Positions 40,749 to 50,711 of a DNA stretch of 64,000 nt are shown in pieces. The position numbers were made by a program, and so were the translations under genes. The notes under the pieces were generated by a model. The model did not search any database and was not told the origin of the DNA. It saw only the letters and a program-made list of their open reading frames with translations. The DNA comes from UBA2882 sp045542735 (GTDB lineage: Bacteria; Bacillota; Clostridia; Lachnospirales; Lachnospiraceae), in the NCBI GenBank assembly GCA_045542735.1, contig JAZQLQ010000022.1:1-64000 (forward strand), read 5' to 3'. Every line of letters begins with the position of its first letter. The first letter of the stretch is position 1.

Positions 40749-42473
40749 ATGGGCAAAGAAAAGAAAAAAGCAAATTTCACTTTAATGAAACGACTGTTGT
40801 GTATGTCCTTGTTACCGGCTGCGTTAATGGGACTTGTGATTACCGTATACGCATCGATTGCAATGGTAGAAGGTATGCAGATGGAGTTTTTGGAAGCATT
40901 GCGTGATACCACGATTTCCGTACACGCTGCTTACGATGCTTTGGATGACGGTGATTATTATTTAAATGATGCCGGTCAGTTAATGAAGGGTGATTTAAAT
41001 ATTACCGAAAATGAAGCGTTGCTTGATTCCTTTGTGGAAGGAACAGAGGTAGAGTTTACCATTTTCTACGGTGATACCCGTATGGCAACTACTTTATTAC
41101 ATAAAGACGGTACCCGTAATATCGGCACACAGGCTTCAGAAGCTGTAGTAGAGATTGTTATCAATCAGGATCAGGAATATGAAACTACAGATGTAGTGAT
41201 TGATGATGAACATTACTATGGATTCTACTTACCGGTTGAGAATGACAATGGCGAAGTAGTAGCCATGTTCTTTGCAGGAGAAGAAAGCGCGGTTGTTAAC
41301 GAGTTTATTTTCTCCAAATTAAGTACAATTATCCTGATGGCAGTTGCAGTTATGGTTTTGGCAATTGTAGTAATTGTATGGGCAGCAAAGAAAATGACGG
41401 CGTCTATTGATGCAACCAAAAATGCATTGGTTAAGATTTCAGAAGGTGATTTAACCGTTCAGGTTGATCAGGCTGCTATGAAGCGCGGTGATGAAATTGG
41501 TGTTATGTCCAGAGCATTGTACATGACCATCAGTGAATTACAGGATATTATCTCCAGTGTTATGAGTTCTGCAAAGGTGCTGGAAACAAAAGGTGTACAG
41601 CTGGGTGAGATGTCCAATCAGACCAGCCATACCACAGATGAGGTTAGCCGTGCTGTAGAAGAGATTTCCAAGGGCGCTGTAACCCAGGCAGAAGAAGTGG
41701 AAAGTGCGACCCATTTGGTATCCGATATGGGAACACAGATTGAGCAGATTGTTCAGAGCATCAGTGATTTATATAAAGTGGCTGAGAAAATGCAAAAAGC
41801 AGGTAATGAAGCACAGAACAACATGAACCTGTTAAAAGAGTCTAACGAAAAGACTACAGTAGCTATTGAGAAAGTTGCTGAAAATGTTGAAAAGACAGAT
41901 AAGTCTGTAGCGGTTATTGCAGAAGCATTAAGTTTGATTACCGATATTGCAGATGAGACAAACCTGTTATCCTTAAATGCTTCTATCGAGGCTGCAAGAG
42001 CCGGTGAAGCAGGTAGAGGTTTTGCAGTAGTAGCGGCACAGATTCAGAAATTGGCAGAAGAGTCCAATGCCAGTGCAGCACAGATTGCAGAGATTATCAC
42101 TACCTTGTCTGAGGATTCTGCCAATACCCTTACCGTTATGGATGAGGTTCGTGAGAACGTGGCAGTTCAGCAGGAAAAGATGGTTGAGACCATGGATAAG
42201 TTCAATGCAGTACGTCAAGGTATCGTAGCATCCAATGAAAGTACAGAACAGATACATAAACAGGCATCGGATTGTGATACAGCCCGTGTAGCAGTGGTAG
42301 ATATCATTCAGAATCTGTCTGCATTATCTGAAGAGAATGCAGCATCTACACAGGAAACAACTGCTTCTATGGAAGAATTGAATGCGACCATCAATGTATT
42401 GGCTGATGACGCAAACAGTCTGAAAGAAGTGGCAGCTTCCTTAGAGAAAGACATGAGATTCTTTACTGTATAA
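40749..42473 (+). CDS. Methyl-accepting chemotaxis protein
   Basis: The 574-residue receptor has a first membrane segment (about 16-38), an outside single-Cache-like ligand domain (about 40-185, with EFTIFYGDTRMATTL and DEHYYGFYLPVENDNGEVVA), a second segment (about 195-217), HAMP (about 218-270) and a long cytoplasmic coiled-coil with the signalling tip ITDIADETNLLSLNASIEAA. The ligand is unknown. The start is MGKEKKKANFTL at ATG 40749, behind AAAGGAGA. A strong terminator follows. Confidence 0.94.
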   Translation: MGKEKKKANFTLMKRLLCMSLLPAALMGLVITVYASIAMVEGMQMEFLEALRDTTISVHAAYDALDDGDYYLNDAGQLMKGDLNITENEALLDSFVEGTEVEFTIFYGDTRMATTLLHKDGTRNIGTQASEAVVEIVINQDQEYETTDVVIDDEHYYGFYLPVENDNGEVVAMFFAGEESAVVNEFIFSKLSTIILMAVAVMVLAIVVIVWAAKKMTASIDATKNALVKISEGDLTVQVDQAAMKRGDEIGVMSRALYMTISELQDIISSVMSSAKVLETKGVQLGEMSNQTSHTTDEVSRAVEEISKGAVTQAEEVESATHLVSDMGTQIEQIVQSISDLYKVAEKMQKAGNEAQNNMNLLKESNEKTTVAIEKVAENVEKTDKSVAVIAEALSLITDIADETNLLSLNASIEAARAGEAGRGFAVVAAQIQKLAEESNASAAQIAEIITTLSEDSANTLTVMDEVRENVAVQQEKMVETMDKFNAVRQGIVASNESTEQIHKQASDCDTARVAVVDIIQNLSALSEENAASTQETTASMEELNATINVLADDANSLKEVAASLEKDMRFFTV

Positions 42474-42490
42474 TAGGTAAGATAATGAAG

Positions 42491-42521
42491 AGAGGGAAAT
42501 GTTTATTTCCCTCTTTTTTTC
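42491..42521 (+). terminator. Terminator after the chemoreceptor gene
   Basis: AGAGGGAAAT (42491-42500) pairs with ATTTCCCTCT (42505-42514) around GTTT, followed by TTTTTTT. Confidence 0.95.
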
Positions 42522-42534
42522 TGCCAACTCCGCA

Positions 42535-42564
42535 TTGAAAAGCTGTTTGCTTGCGTGATAAAAT
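42535..42564 (+). promoter_or_regulatory. Promoter candidate for the MBL-recJ unit
   Basis: TTGAAA (42535-42540) and TAAAAT (42559-42564) are 18 bp apart, about 55 bp before the ATG at 42621. Confidence 0.45.
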
Positions 42565-42620
42565 GAATAATGGAGAGAATGGCAAAGCAGAAATCATAAT
42601 TTAGGGGTGAAAATATAGAA

Positions 42621-43445
42621 ATGAAAATAATCAATCTGATAGAAGATACAACTGCTGATAACGGTTGTTTGTATGAGCATGGTTTAAGCTTTTACATAGA
42701 GACAAACCATCATAAATTGTTGGTAGATACAGGAGCAAGCGATGCTTTTTTGAAAAATGCGGAGAAATTGGGTGTGGATATCAAGCAGGTGGATACCGTA
42801 ATCTTAAGTCACGGTCACTATGATCACAGCGGCGGTATTCTTGCTTTTGCCAAAGAAAACCCGGATGCCAAGATTTATATCAGGGATAATGCATTTGGTG
42901 GGTTTTATCACGGCAAGGATGAAAACAAACGATATATCGGCGTGGATAAAAGGATAGAAAAATTGCCACAGGTAGTGAAAGTGAGCGGCAATCTGCAAAT
43001 TGATGATGAGTTGTTTTTGTTCACAGGCGTGACGGGAAGAAAACTGTGGCCCTCGGGAAATTTGCAGTTATATCGCATAGAAGATGGTGTTGCTACAGTA
43101 GATGATTATTCCCATGAGCAATATCTGGTAATCTCTGACAAGGATAAAAAGATATTGGTTTCCGGCTGTGCCCATAATGGTATGCTTAATATTTTTGATG
43201 AGTATGCTAAGGTTGTAGGCGGTGAGCCGGATGTAGTGATTAGTGGCTTTCATATGATGAAAAAGCAGGGGTTCACAGAGGTAGATGTGGCTGTCATTCG
43301 AGAAACGGCACAAAAACTCTCGGAGACTTCTGCGAAGTTTTATACCTGTCATTGTACGGGAATGGATGCCTATGGTATGATGAAAGAGATTATGAGAGAA
43401 CAGGTGGATTTTGTACACAGTGGAGAAGTGGTTTGTAGAGGTTAA
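42621..43445 (+). CDS. MBL-fold metallo-hydrolase
   Basis: The 274-residue protein has the beta-lactamase-fold zinc motif ILSHGHYDHSGGILAF (HxHxDH, about 55-70), further ligands in VSGCAHNGMLNIFDEY and a C-terminal YTCHCTGMDAYGMMKEIM. The layout fits the group annotated as 7,8-dihydropterin-6-methyl-4-(beta-D-ribofuranosyl)aminobenzene-5'-phosphate synthase-like, but the substrate is unknown. The 3' end overlaps recJ by about 26 bases. Confidence 0.9.
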   Translation: MKIINLIEDTTADNGCLYEHGLSFYIETNHHKLLVDTGASDAFLKNAEKLGVDIKQVDTVILSHGHYDHSGGILAFAKENPDAKIYIRDNAFGGFYHGKDENKRYIGVDKRIEKLPQVVKVSGNLQIDDELFLFTGVTGRKLWPSGNLQLYRIEDGVATVDDYSHEQYLVISDKDKKILVSGCAHNGMLNIFDEYAKVVGGEPDVVISGFHMMKKQGFTEVDVAVIRETAQKLSETSAKFYTCHCTGMDAYGMMKEIMREQVDFVHSGEVVCRG

Positions 43446-45231
43446 AAAAGCAGATTTCGATGCGATTGCAAAGCGATTTAAGGTTAGTCCTGTAGTAGCC
43501 AGGCTGTTGCGTAATCGGGATATGATAACCGATGAAGAGATTGCGTTGTTTTTGAACGGTACGCCTAAGGATTTACATAATCCCTTTCTGATGCAGGATA
43601 TGCAAAAGGGTGTGGAGCTTATGGCTGATTGTATCTATAAAGGAAAGCGTATCCGGATTATTGGGGATTACGATATTGACGGTGTCTGTTCCTCTTTTAT
43701 TTTACAAAAAGGGCTGGGATATGCAGCCCATATTTTGCAGCAACAGAGAACAGGTCAAGATACATTGCAACCGGATGTGGTGATTCCCCATCGGATGAAG
43801 GATGGCTATGGTCTCAATGATCGCTTAATTGCTGAGGCCGCAGGGGCCGGTGTGGAAGTAATTATCACCTGTGATAACGGTATTGCTGCTTCTTCCCAGA
43901 TTGCCTATGCCAAGGAACTGGGGATGCAGGTCGTTGTTACGGACCATCATGAAGTACCCTATGAAGAAAAGGATGGCACACGCCAGTATCTGTTACCTCC
44001 TGCGGAGGCAGTTATAGATCCGCACAGAGCAGATTGTAAATATCCATTTAAAGGAATTTGCGGCGGTGTAGTGGCATATAAATTTGTACAGGCTTTGTTT
44101 ACCTATGTGAAAGAGCAGGGAATGGCTACAGAAATGCCGGATGCGGAAACGGTTTTGGAGGAGTGTTTTGCTTTTGCGGCGTTTGCTACCGTTGGCGATG
44201 TTATGGAGCTAAATGGTGAAAATCATATCATTGTCAAATATGGGTTAAAATCTATTGCATCCTGCGCCAATGCAGGATTGCAGGCTTTGATTGAACAATG
44301 TGGTTTGAAGGATAAGGAATTAACCCCCTATCATATCGGTTTTGTACTGGGTCCCTGTTTTAATGCGTCCGGTCGGTTAGACAGTGCGGATCGGGTTTTG
44401 GAGTTGTTGCAGGCTAAGTCCAAGCGGGAAGCAATGGGTATTGCGGCAGAATTAAAGGAATTGAATATACAGAGGCAGGAATTGACACAAGAAGGATTAG
44501 AGGAAGCTGTTGCCATGGTAGAGGCACAGTGTAATGCAAACGGCGGAAAACCCGATGATGTCATTGTGGTATATTTGCCCCGGGTGCATGAATCCTTGGC
44601 AGGCATTATTGCGGGAAAGCTTCGGGAACGTTTTTATCGTCCGGTATTTGTTTTGACAGACGGTGAAGAGGGGATTAAGGGTAGCGGCAGAAGTATCGAT
44701 ACCTATCATATGTATGAGGAAATGACCAAGATTAAAGATATCTTTACAAAGTACGGCGGGCATAAGTTGGCAGCAGGTTTATCATTACCGGCCGGCAGTG
44801 CGGATGAATTCCGGAAAAAGATAAATGATGTCAGCAATCTTACCGAAGAAGATTTTGTGGAGAAGGTCATGATTGACGTACCGATGCCCATAGACTACGT
44901 GGAGAAAGAATTGTTGATACAGATGGCTATGTTGGAACCCTATGGAAACGGCAATAAAAGGCCTTTGTTTGCCCAAAAGGGTGTATTATTTGAGCATGGT
45001 ACAATTCTTGGAAAGAACGGAAATGTAGTAAAAGGCAGAGTGAAGAGCCCGCAAGGGGCGACTTTTGAAGCAATTTATTTTGGCGACGGTGCCGCATTTT
45101 TGCAAAACATTGAGAAATGTGGCGGTTTGGTCGATATTGTATATACACCGGAAGAAAATGCCTATCGGGGCATGACCAAGATTCAGATAGGGATTAAGCA
45201 TATTCAATTTGCAGGGGAGGAAACAACATGA
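43420..45231 (+). CDS. recJ: Single-stranded-DNA-specific exonuclease RecJ
   Basis: The about 603-residue DHH-family 5'-3' exonuclease acts in recombination and repair. Motifs: RIIGDYDIDGVCSSFIL (DYD), DVVIPHRMKDGYGLN, VIITCDNGIA, VVVTDHHEVPYEE (DHH), then GPCFNASGRLDSADRVLELL, and DHHA1 with GSGRSIDTYHMYEEM and KYGGHKLAAGLSLP. The start is the GTG at 43420 (MEKWFVEVKK); a TTG at 43411 is an alternative. The 5' end lies in the MBL gene and the 3' end overlaps the kinase start (ATGA). Confidence 0.94.
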   Translation: MEKWFVEVKKADFDAIAKRFKVSPVVARLLRNRDMITDEEIALFLNGTPKDLHNPFLMQDMQKGVELMADCIYKGKRIRIIGDYDIDGVCSSFILQKGLGYAAHILQQQRTGQDTLQPDVVIPHRMKDGYGLNDRLIAEAAGAGVEVIITCDNGIAASSQIAYAKELGMQVVVTDHHEVPYEEKDGTRQYLLPPAEAVIDPHRADCKYPFKGICGGVVAYKFVQALFTYVKEQGMATEMPDAETVLEECFAFAAFATVGDVMELNGENHIIVKYGLKSIASCANAGLQALIEQCGLKDKELTPYHIGFVLGPCFNASGRLDSADRVLELLQAKSKREAMGIAAELKELNIQRQELTQEGLEEAVAMVEAQCNANGGKPDDVIVVYLPRVHESLAGIIAGKLRERFYRPVFVLTDGEEGIKGSGRSIDTYHMYEEMTKIKDIFTKYGGHKLAAGLSLPAGSADEFRKKINDVSNLTEEDFVEKVMIDVPMPIDYVEKELLIQMAMLEPYGNGNKRPLFAQKGVLFEHGTILGKNGNVVKGRVKSPQGATFEAIYFGDGAAFLQNIEKCGGLVDIVYTPEENAYRGMTKIQIGIKHIQFAGEETT

Positions 45232-46154
45232 TTTTAACAGTAACATGCAATCCGGCAGTGGATAAAACCTATAGCACTACCAATATTATTGTGGGACAGG
45301 TTAACCGCATGCGGGATTTGATGAGCCTACCGGGTGGAAAAGGTATTAACGTGACAAAGGTCTTAAATCAATTTGGGGCCGAGGTCATGGCGACCGGTTT
45401 TGTGGGCGGTTATACCGGAGAGTTTATTGAAGAATCATTACAGAAAATGGGAGTGCGCACGGAGTTTGTAGAAATCCGTGGTATGACCCGTTCCAATATG
45501 AATATTCTTGGAGACGACGGCTATGTGACCGAGATTTTAGAGCCGGGACCGCATATTGCGGCATTTGAAAAGGATCGGTTTTTGGATCAATTTCAAGAGT
45601 TGGTAAAGGAATGCGAATGTGTCGTTTTATCAGGCAGTCTCACCGCTGGGTTGGGAGACGATTTCTATGCAAAGTTAATTGATATTTGCAATCAGGCAGA
45701 GGTGAAAACCATTTTGGATACCAGTGGTGAGCCTATGAAGCAGGGTGTGGCACAGGTTCCTTACTGTATCAAACCAAACAGGAAAGAACTTGAGTACATT
45801 GCGGGCAGAAAATTGTCCACAGAAGCGGAAGTCATTCAGGCGGCGTACACATATGTACGTATGGGTGTTTCCAAAGTTGTGGTTTCCATGGGTGACAAAG
45901 GTTTGCTTGCCATTACCAAAAATAAAGTTATCAAAGCAGTTCCGCCCCGTATCAAAGCGGTAAATACCGTGGGAAGCGGTGATTGTGTAGTGGCAGCACT
46001 GGTGCTTGGCATGATTCAGGGTATGAGTGATGAAGATACCATGCAGCTTGCGGCAGGTATTTCTGCGGCAAATGCCACAACTATGGAAAGCGGTATCATT
46101 CCCAGAGATACCATGGAAGAGATTATTAAAAATGTATCTATGGTGTCTATGTAA
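45228..46154 (+). CDS. PfkB-family sugar-phosphate kinase (1-phosphofructokinase / tagatose-6-P kinase type)
   Basis: The 308-residue ribokinase-fold protein has TVTCNPAVDKTYSTTN at the N-terminus, GGKGINVTKVLNQFGA (about 38-53), and the catalytic NTVGSGDCVVAALVLG (about 248-263) near the C-terminus. The opening and GGKGIN pattern fit FruK/LacC. No PTS or deoR-type genes accompany it, so the substrate is uncertain. Its start overlaps the recJ stop (ATGA) and GGGGAGG precedes it. Confidence 0.87.
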   Translation: MILTVTCNPAVDKTYSTTNIIVGQVNRMRDLMSLPGGKGINVTKVLNQFGAEVMATGFVGGYTGEFIEESLQKMGVRTEFVEIRGMTRSNMNILGDDGYVTEILEPGPHIAAFEKDRFLDQFQELVKECECVVLSGSLTAGLGDDFYAKLIDICNQAEVKTILDTSGEPMKQGVAQVPYCIKPNRKELEYIAGRKLSTEAEVIQAAYTYVRMGVSKVVVSMGDKGLLAITKNKVIKAVPPRIKAVNTVGSGDCVVAALVLGMIQGMSDEDTMQLAAGISAANATTMESGIIPRDTMEEIIKNVSMVSM

Positions 46155-46253
46155 AGTGGGTTTTAAAAAAATGTTTCGAATCAGTTTATGAATTTTCGAT
46201 ATTTTTTAGAAACTGCACACATTTTCTTCACATTTTATGGTTATAGTAATATT

Positions 46254-46336
46254 CAGATAGTTGAACCACAACTCACTATCTCCCCCTCATAAGAATTCAA
46301 AACAGAAAACCCGGCTTTCCCCGCCGGGTTTTTTGT
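46254..46336 (+). ncRNA. Candidate C-rich small RNA
   Basis: Between the PfkB gene and murE, a TATAGT element (46242-46247) is followed by about 80 bases with a single-stranded C-rich stretch TCTCCCCCTC (46279-46288) and a strong terminator. This outline (short RNA, exposed C-rich seed, terminator) resembles Firmicute regulatory RNAs that bind ribosome sites. The -35 is weak, and the terminator could instead serve the PfkB gene 150 bp upstream. Confidence 0.3.
46306..46335 (+). terminator. Intrinsic terminator between the PfkB gene and murE
   Basis: AAAACCCGGC (46306-46315) pairs perfectly with GCCGGGTTTT (46323-46332), with continuing T. It ends the recJ-kinase unit or a separate small RNA. 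Confidence 0.93.
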
Positions 46337-46369
46337 TGCGTGAATCCTGTAATATATCTTGTACACCGA

Positions 46370-46398
46370 TTGAAAAAAGATACTATATGTGCTATTCT
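46370..46398 (+). promoter_or_regulatory. Promoter of the murE-priA cluster
   Basis: TTGAAA (46370-46375), 17 bp, TATTCT (46393-46398). It places the RNA start near 46405, which rules out an upstream murE start at 46389. Confidence 0.6.
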
Positions 46399-46433
46399 AT
46401 AAAGGACTATGGAAACTCAGAAAGTGTGATGTT

Positions 46434-47930
46434 ATGACAAATTGTAAAGAGTTACTAAAAGAGCTTGAATATACAGTTTTAAAGGGAAGTGTGGAACGTC
46501 CGGTTTCATCGGTTGTTTACAATTCCAATCAGGTTGAAAAAGATTGTCTGTTCATATGTATTGAAGGGGCCAACTTTGATGCCCATACCAAGGCGGCAGA
46601 GGTGGCAACTAACGGCGCGGCAGTGCTTGTGGTCAGCAAAGAAGTAGATGTGCCTGTTGAAGCGGATGTGACAGTGGTACTTGTAAAGGATACCCGTTAT
46701 GCCATGGCGTTTATCAGCGCTGCTTATTTTGACCATCCTGCAGACCGGTTGAAGGTCATTGGTGTAACCGGTACCAAAGGAAAAACCACCACGACTTATC
46801 TGGTCAAATCCATTTTGGAAAACGCCGGACATAAAGTGGGGCTTGTGGGCACCATTGAAGCTGTAATTGGCGATAAGACTATACCGGCCAACAATACCAC
46901 ACCGGAATCTTTTGTACTTCAGAAGTATTTTAAAGAGATGTTGGATGCGGGCTGTGACATGGCGGTCATGGAGGTTTCTTCCCAAGGGCTCATGCAGCAC
47001 CGTACTCAGGGATTTGTCTTCGAACTGGGCATTTTTACTAATTTGGAGCCCGATCATATCGGACCCAATGAGCATAAGGATTTTGATGATTATATGCATT
47101 GTAAGGGTTTATTGTTTAAGCAGTGCAAAAAAGGAATTATCAATTGCGATGATGCCCATTGGCAGGGCGTGACCCAAGGTCATACCTGTGAGCTTATGAC
47201 ATATGGTATGTCAAAAGAAGCAGATTTGTACGCGGATGATGTGAAGTTACTGACAGGAGAGGGATTCTTGGGAGTGAACTTTAGTGTTAGGGGCTTGCTG
47301 GATTTTGATGTAGAGTTTCATTCACCGGGCAAATTTAGTGTGTACAATGCCCTGACGGCCATTGCTATTTGCCATCATTTTGATATTCCTGTAGAGGCTA
47401 TGAAGAGCGCTTTGAAAGAGGCTAAGGTAAAGGGACGTATTGAGATTATGAAGGTGTCCAAAGAATTCACCTTGATGATTGACTATGCACACAATGCTAT
47501 GGCGTTGGAGAGTTTACTTGCCACCTTAAAGGAGTATGAGCCTAAGCGACTGGTGTGTTTGTTTGGATGTGGCGGAAACCGCTCCAAGTTGCGCCGTTAT
47601 GAGATGGGCGAAGTCAGTGGCAGACTGGCGGATTTGACGGTGATTACTTCGGATAATCCCCGGTTTGAAAAGCCCAAGGATATTATTGATGATATTAAGA
47701 CCGGCATCGGTAAGACGGATGGAAAATATATAGAGATTATCGATAGACGTGAGGCCATTGCCTATGTAATCCGCTACGGACAGCCGGGAGATGTTATCGT
47801 CCTGGCAGGCAAGGGGCATGAAGATTATCAGGAAATTGAAGGTGTGAAATATCCTATGGATGAAAGGGATATTATCGCAGATGTACTTGCAGGCAAGCAG
47901 TTACCACCGGAGGGAGTACATGGAAGGTAA
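46434..47930 (+). CDS. murE: UDP-MurNAc-tripeptide synthetase
   Basis: The 498-residue Mur ligase adds the third amino acid to the peptidoglycan stem peptide. It has the ATP motif GVTGTKGKTTTTYL (about 110-123), NTTPESFVLQK, GIFTNLEPDHIGPNEH, and the amino-acid-selecting motif SDNPRFEKP. DNPR (rather than DDPN) points to meso-diaminopimelate as the added residue, typical of clostridia. The start ATG 46434 lacks a strong ribosome site. Its end overlaps priA by 11 bases. Confidence 0.94.
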   Translation: MTNCKELLKELEYTVLKGSVERPVSSVVYNSNQVEKDCLFICIEGANFDAHTKAAEVATNGAAVLVVSKEVDVPVEADVTVVLVKDTRYAMAFISAAYFDHPADRLKVIGVTGTKGKTTTTYLVKSILENAGHKVGLVGTIEAVIGDKTIPANNTTPESFVLQKYFKEMLDAGCDMAVMEVSSQGLMQHRTQGFVFELGIFTNLEPDHIGPNEHKDFDDYMHCKGLLFKQCKKGIINCDDAHWQGVTQGHTCELMTYGMSKEADLYADDVKLLTGEGFLGVNFSVRGLLDFDVEFHSPGKFSVYNALTAIAICHHFDIPVEAMKSALKEAKVKGRIEIMKVSKEFTLMIDYAHNAMALESLLATLKEYEPKRLVCLFGCGGNRSKLRRYEMGEVSGRLADLTVITSDNPRFEKPKDIIDDIKTGIGKTDGKYIEIIDRREAIAYVIRYGQPGDVIVLAGKGHEDYQEIEGVKYPMDERDIIADVLAGKQLPPEGVHGR

Positions 47931-50160
47931 ATATGCAAATATCTGTGTAGATATTTCCCATGAAAAAGTAGATAGACCATTTCAGTACAAGATTCCCCAA
48001 ACTTTACAAGGTAAATTGGAGGCAGGGATGCAGGTACTTATTCCTTTTGGCAAGGGAAATAAAGTTATCAAAGGCTTTGTGCTGGAACTGACAGATGAGT
48101 CTGAGTATCCGGATGAACTTTGTAAGGAAGTACTGGATGTGGTAGAAGGCGGTATCAGTGCTGAGGGCAGAAGTATTGCGCTGGCGGCATGGATGCGGAC
48201 GCATTATGGTTCAACGCTGATTTCTGCATTAAAGACGGTGTTGCCTGTGAAAGAAAATGTCAAGCAAGTAGAATATAAAGAGATCTATTTGTGTGTAGCA
48301 AATGAACGACGTATGGAATTGTTGACAGAGGCAGAGCACAAGCATCACGTGGCAAAAGTGAGGCTTTTGGAAGCTTTTGAAGGCGTTGAGGCATTATCTT
48401 ATACCTTCGTTACCGGTAAACTCTCTGTGCCGGCACCGACCTTAAAGTCTATGGAAAAGCAGGGGATTATCCGGATTGAAACAAAAAATGTATATCGGAA
48501 TCCGGTAAAGGCAGATGTGTCTCTGCAAACCAAGGTTTCATTAAATGATGAGCAACAACAGATTGTAGATGCCTTTGTGGCTGATTATGATAAAGGCATT
48601 CGAAAAACATATTTATTGCATGGAATCACCGGAAGCGGCAAGACTGAAACATATATGGAGATGATTGACCATGTAATTGCTAAGGGAAAAGAGATTATTA
48701 TTCTGATCCCCGAAATTGCATTGACTTATCAGACGGTTTTGCGGTTTTACCGCAGATTTGGAGATAAGGTTTCGGTCATGCATTCCAAGCTTTCCAAAGG
48801 AGAACGTTTTGACCAGTGCGAACGGGCAAAGCGTGGTGAGATTCAGATTATGATCGGACCCAGAAGTGCGTTATTTACGCCATTTAACAACCTGGGACTG
48901 ATTGTGATAGATGAAGAGCATGAGAGTAGCTATAAAAGTGATGCCATGCCCAAGTTTCATGCCAGGGAAACCGCAGAGTATATTGCGGATACATGCAATG
49001 CAAGTGTGGTACTTGGCAGTGCAACACCTTCTGTTACCTCTTTTTACCGTGCAAAAAAGGGTCAATATGGTTTCTATGGCCTGACAGAGCGGTTTGGAAA
49101 AAGTCAGCTCCCTACGGTCCACACAGTGGATTTGCGCAATGAATTAAAAGAAGGTAACCGTAGCATGTTTTCACGCTTGCTTTATGAAAAGATGAAGGAG
49201 CGCCTGGAGAAAAAAGAACAAATCATGTTGTTTTTAAACCGCCGCGGTTATGCAGGATTTGTAACTTGCCGCAGTTGTGGCTATGTAGCGAAATGTCCGC
49301 ATTGTGATGTTTCTTTGACGGAGCATGGTAAACGTAAATTGGTTTGCCATTATTGTGGTTATGAGACTGCAAGTTTGCAGGCGTGTCCGGAGTGCGGTTC
49401 TAAATATATTGCAGGTTTTCAGGTGGGAACCGAACAGGTAGAAGCGAGAATTAAAGAGATGTTTCCTTCTGCAAGAGTTCTGCGCATGGATGCAGATACC
49501 ACCAAAAAGAAGGATGATTATGAAAAAATTCTTTCTGCTTTTGCGAGTGAAGAAGCGGATATTCTGATTGGAACACAGATGATTGTCAAAGGACATGATT
49601 TTCCCGGTGTCACATTAGTAGGTGTATTGGCTGCAGATTTGTCTTTGTCTGCAGGAGATTATCGGGCGTCAGAACGCACTTTCCAGCTTTTGACACAGGC
49701 GGTAGGAAGAGCAGGAAGGGGAAAGAAACCGGGAGAAGCAATCATACAAACATATCGTCCCGAGCATTATGCGGTAGTTCATGCGGCTCATCAAGACTAC
49801 GAGGCTTTTTATGAAGAAGAGATTGCTTACAGACAGATGTGCGGATATCCGCCGGTTAATCATATGCTTGCTATTATGATGACCTCAGAGAGTGAGCCTT
49901 TGCTAACTGTAGCCATAACAGAACTGGCTGCCAAGTTGCGTGAGACGGCAATGGAAGCAATGTGGCGTATCATAGGTCCTACGGATGCTTCTATCGGCAA
50001 GATACAGGATGTGTACCGTAAGATGATATATATCAGGCATGCTGATTATGAAGAACTGGTCAGGGCCAAGGATGTAGCAGAAGCGATGATGGAAGAAAAG
50101 AAAAAAGAATATGCGAGATGCAATATTTATTTTGATTTTGATCCCATGAATGGGTATTAA
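47920..50160 (+). CDS. priA: Primosomal protein N' (replication restart helicase)
   Basis: The 746-residue helicase restarts stalled forks. It has the N-terminal DNA-binding domain (CVDISHEKVDRPFQYKIP), Walker A GITGSGKTETY (about 233-243), IVIDEEHESSYKSD (DEEH), HARETAEYIAD, a zinc domain with four CxxC pairs (CRSCGYVAKCPHC, CHYCG, CPECGSKY) and QAVGRAGRGKKPGE. The ATG follows GGAGGGAG inside murE; a longer frame to 47860 is rejected. Confidence 0.96.
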   Translation: MEGKYANICVDISHEKVDRPFQYKIPQTLQGKLEAGMQVLIPFGKGNKVIKGFVLELTDESEYPDELCKEVLDVVEGGISAEGRSIALAAWMRTHYGSTLISALKTVLPVKENVKQVEYKEIYLCVANERRMELLTEAEHKHHVAKVRLLEAFEGVEALSYTFVTGKLSVPAPTLKSMEKQGIIRIETKNVYRNPVKADVSLQTKVSLNDEQQQIVDAFVADYDKGIRKTYLLHGITGSGKTETYMEMIDHVIAKGKEIIILIPEIALTYQTVLRFYRRFGDKVSVMHSKLSKGERFDQCERAKRGEIQIMIGPRSALFTPFNNLGLIVIDEEHESSYKSDAMPKFHARETAEYIADTCNASVVLGSATPSVTSFYRAKKGQYGFYGLTERFGKSQLPTVHTVDLRNELKEGNRSMFSRLLYEKMKERLEKKEQIMLFLNRRGYAGFVTCRSCGYVAKCPHCDVSLTEHGKRKLVCHYCGYETASLQACPECGSKYIAGFQVGTEQVEARIKEMFPSARVLRMDADTTKKKDDYEKILSAFASEEADILIGTQMIVKGHDFPGVTLVGVLAADLSLSAGDYRASERTFQLLTQAVGRAGRGKKPGEAIIQTYRPEHYAVVHAAHQDYEAFYEEEIAYRQMCGYPPVNHMLAIMMTSESEPLLTVAITELAAKLRETAMEAMWRIIGPTDASIGKIQDVYRKMIYIRHADYEELVRAKDVAEAMMEEKKKEYARCNIYFDFDPMNGY

Positions 50161-50175
50161 GGAGGATAAAACCAA

Positions 50176-50670
50176 ATGGCTATTAGAACAATCAGAGAAA
50201 TCGGAGATCCGGTTTTAGAAAAGAAGTGCAAAGAAGTAAAGGAAATGACAGAGCGTACCAGAGAGTTAATTGATGATATGATTGAGACCATGTACGAGGC
50301 TGAGGGAGTTGGTCTTGCAGCACCTCAGGTTGGTATCTTAAAACGTATCTGTGTCATAGATGTGGGTGATGGTCCTATTGTCTTGATTAATCCCAAGGTG
50401 GTAGAGACCAGCGGAGAACAGAGCGGACACGAAGGTTGTCTTTCCGTACCGGGGAAAAGCGGTGTAGTTACAAGACCCAACTATGCAAAGGTAGTAGCTC
50501 TTGATGAAAATATGGAACCCTTCGAAGTGGAAGGAACTGAACTTTTAGCCAGAGCATTGTTACATGAGACCGACCATTTGGACGGTCATATGTACACCGA
50601 ATTGGTAGAAGGTCCTTTGTATGATGTCAGCCAGGATGATGACGAATGTTATGAGGAATATGAAGACTAG
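50176..50670 (+). CDS. def: Peptide deformylase
   Basis: The 164-residue metalloenzyme removes the formyl group from new proteins. The three motifs are present: GVGLAAPQVG (about 45-54), EGCLSVPG (metal Cys) and HETDHLDG (HExxH, metal His pair and catalytic Glu). The acidic tail (DDDECYEEYED) extends beyond the core. It lies 15 bp after priA with AAGGAGG. Confidence 0.97.
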   Translation: MAIRTIREIGDPVLEKKCKEVKEMTERTRELIDDMIETMYEAEGVGLAAPQVGILKRICVIDVGDGPIVLINPKVVETSGEQSGHEGCLSVPGKSGVVTRPNYAKVVALDENMEPFEVEGTELLARALLHETDHLDGHMYTELVEGPLYDVSQDDDECYEEYED

Positions 50671-50711
50671 ATAAAACACTTTGTAAAATCAGCAATTGAA
50701 GGAGTGAGTTT

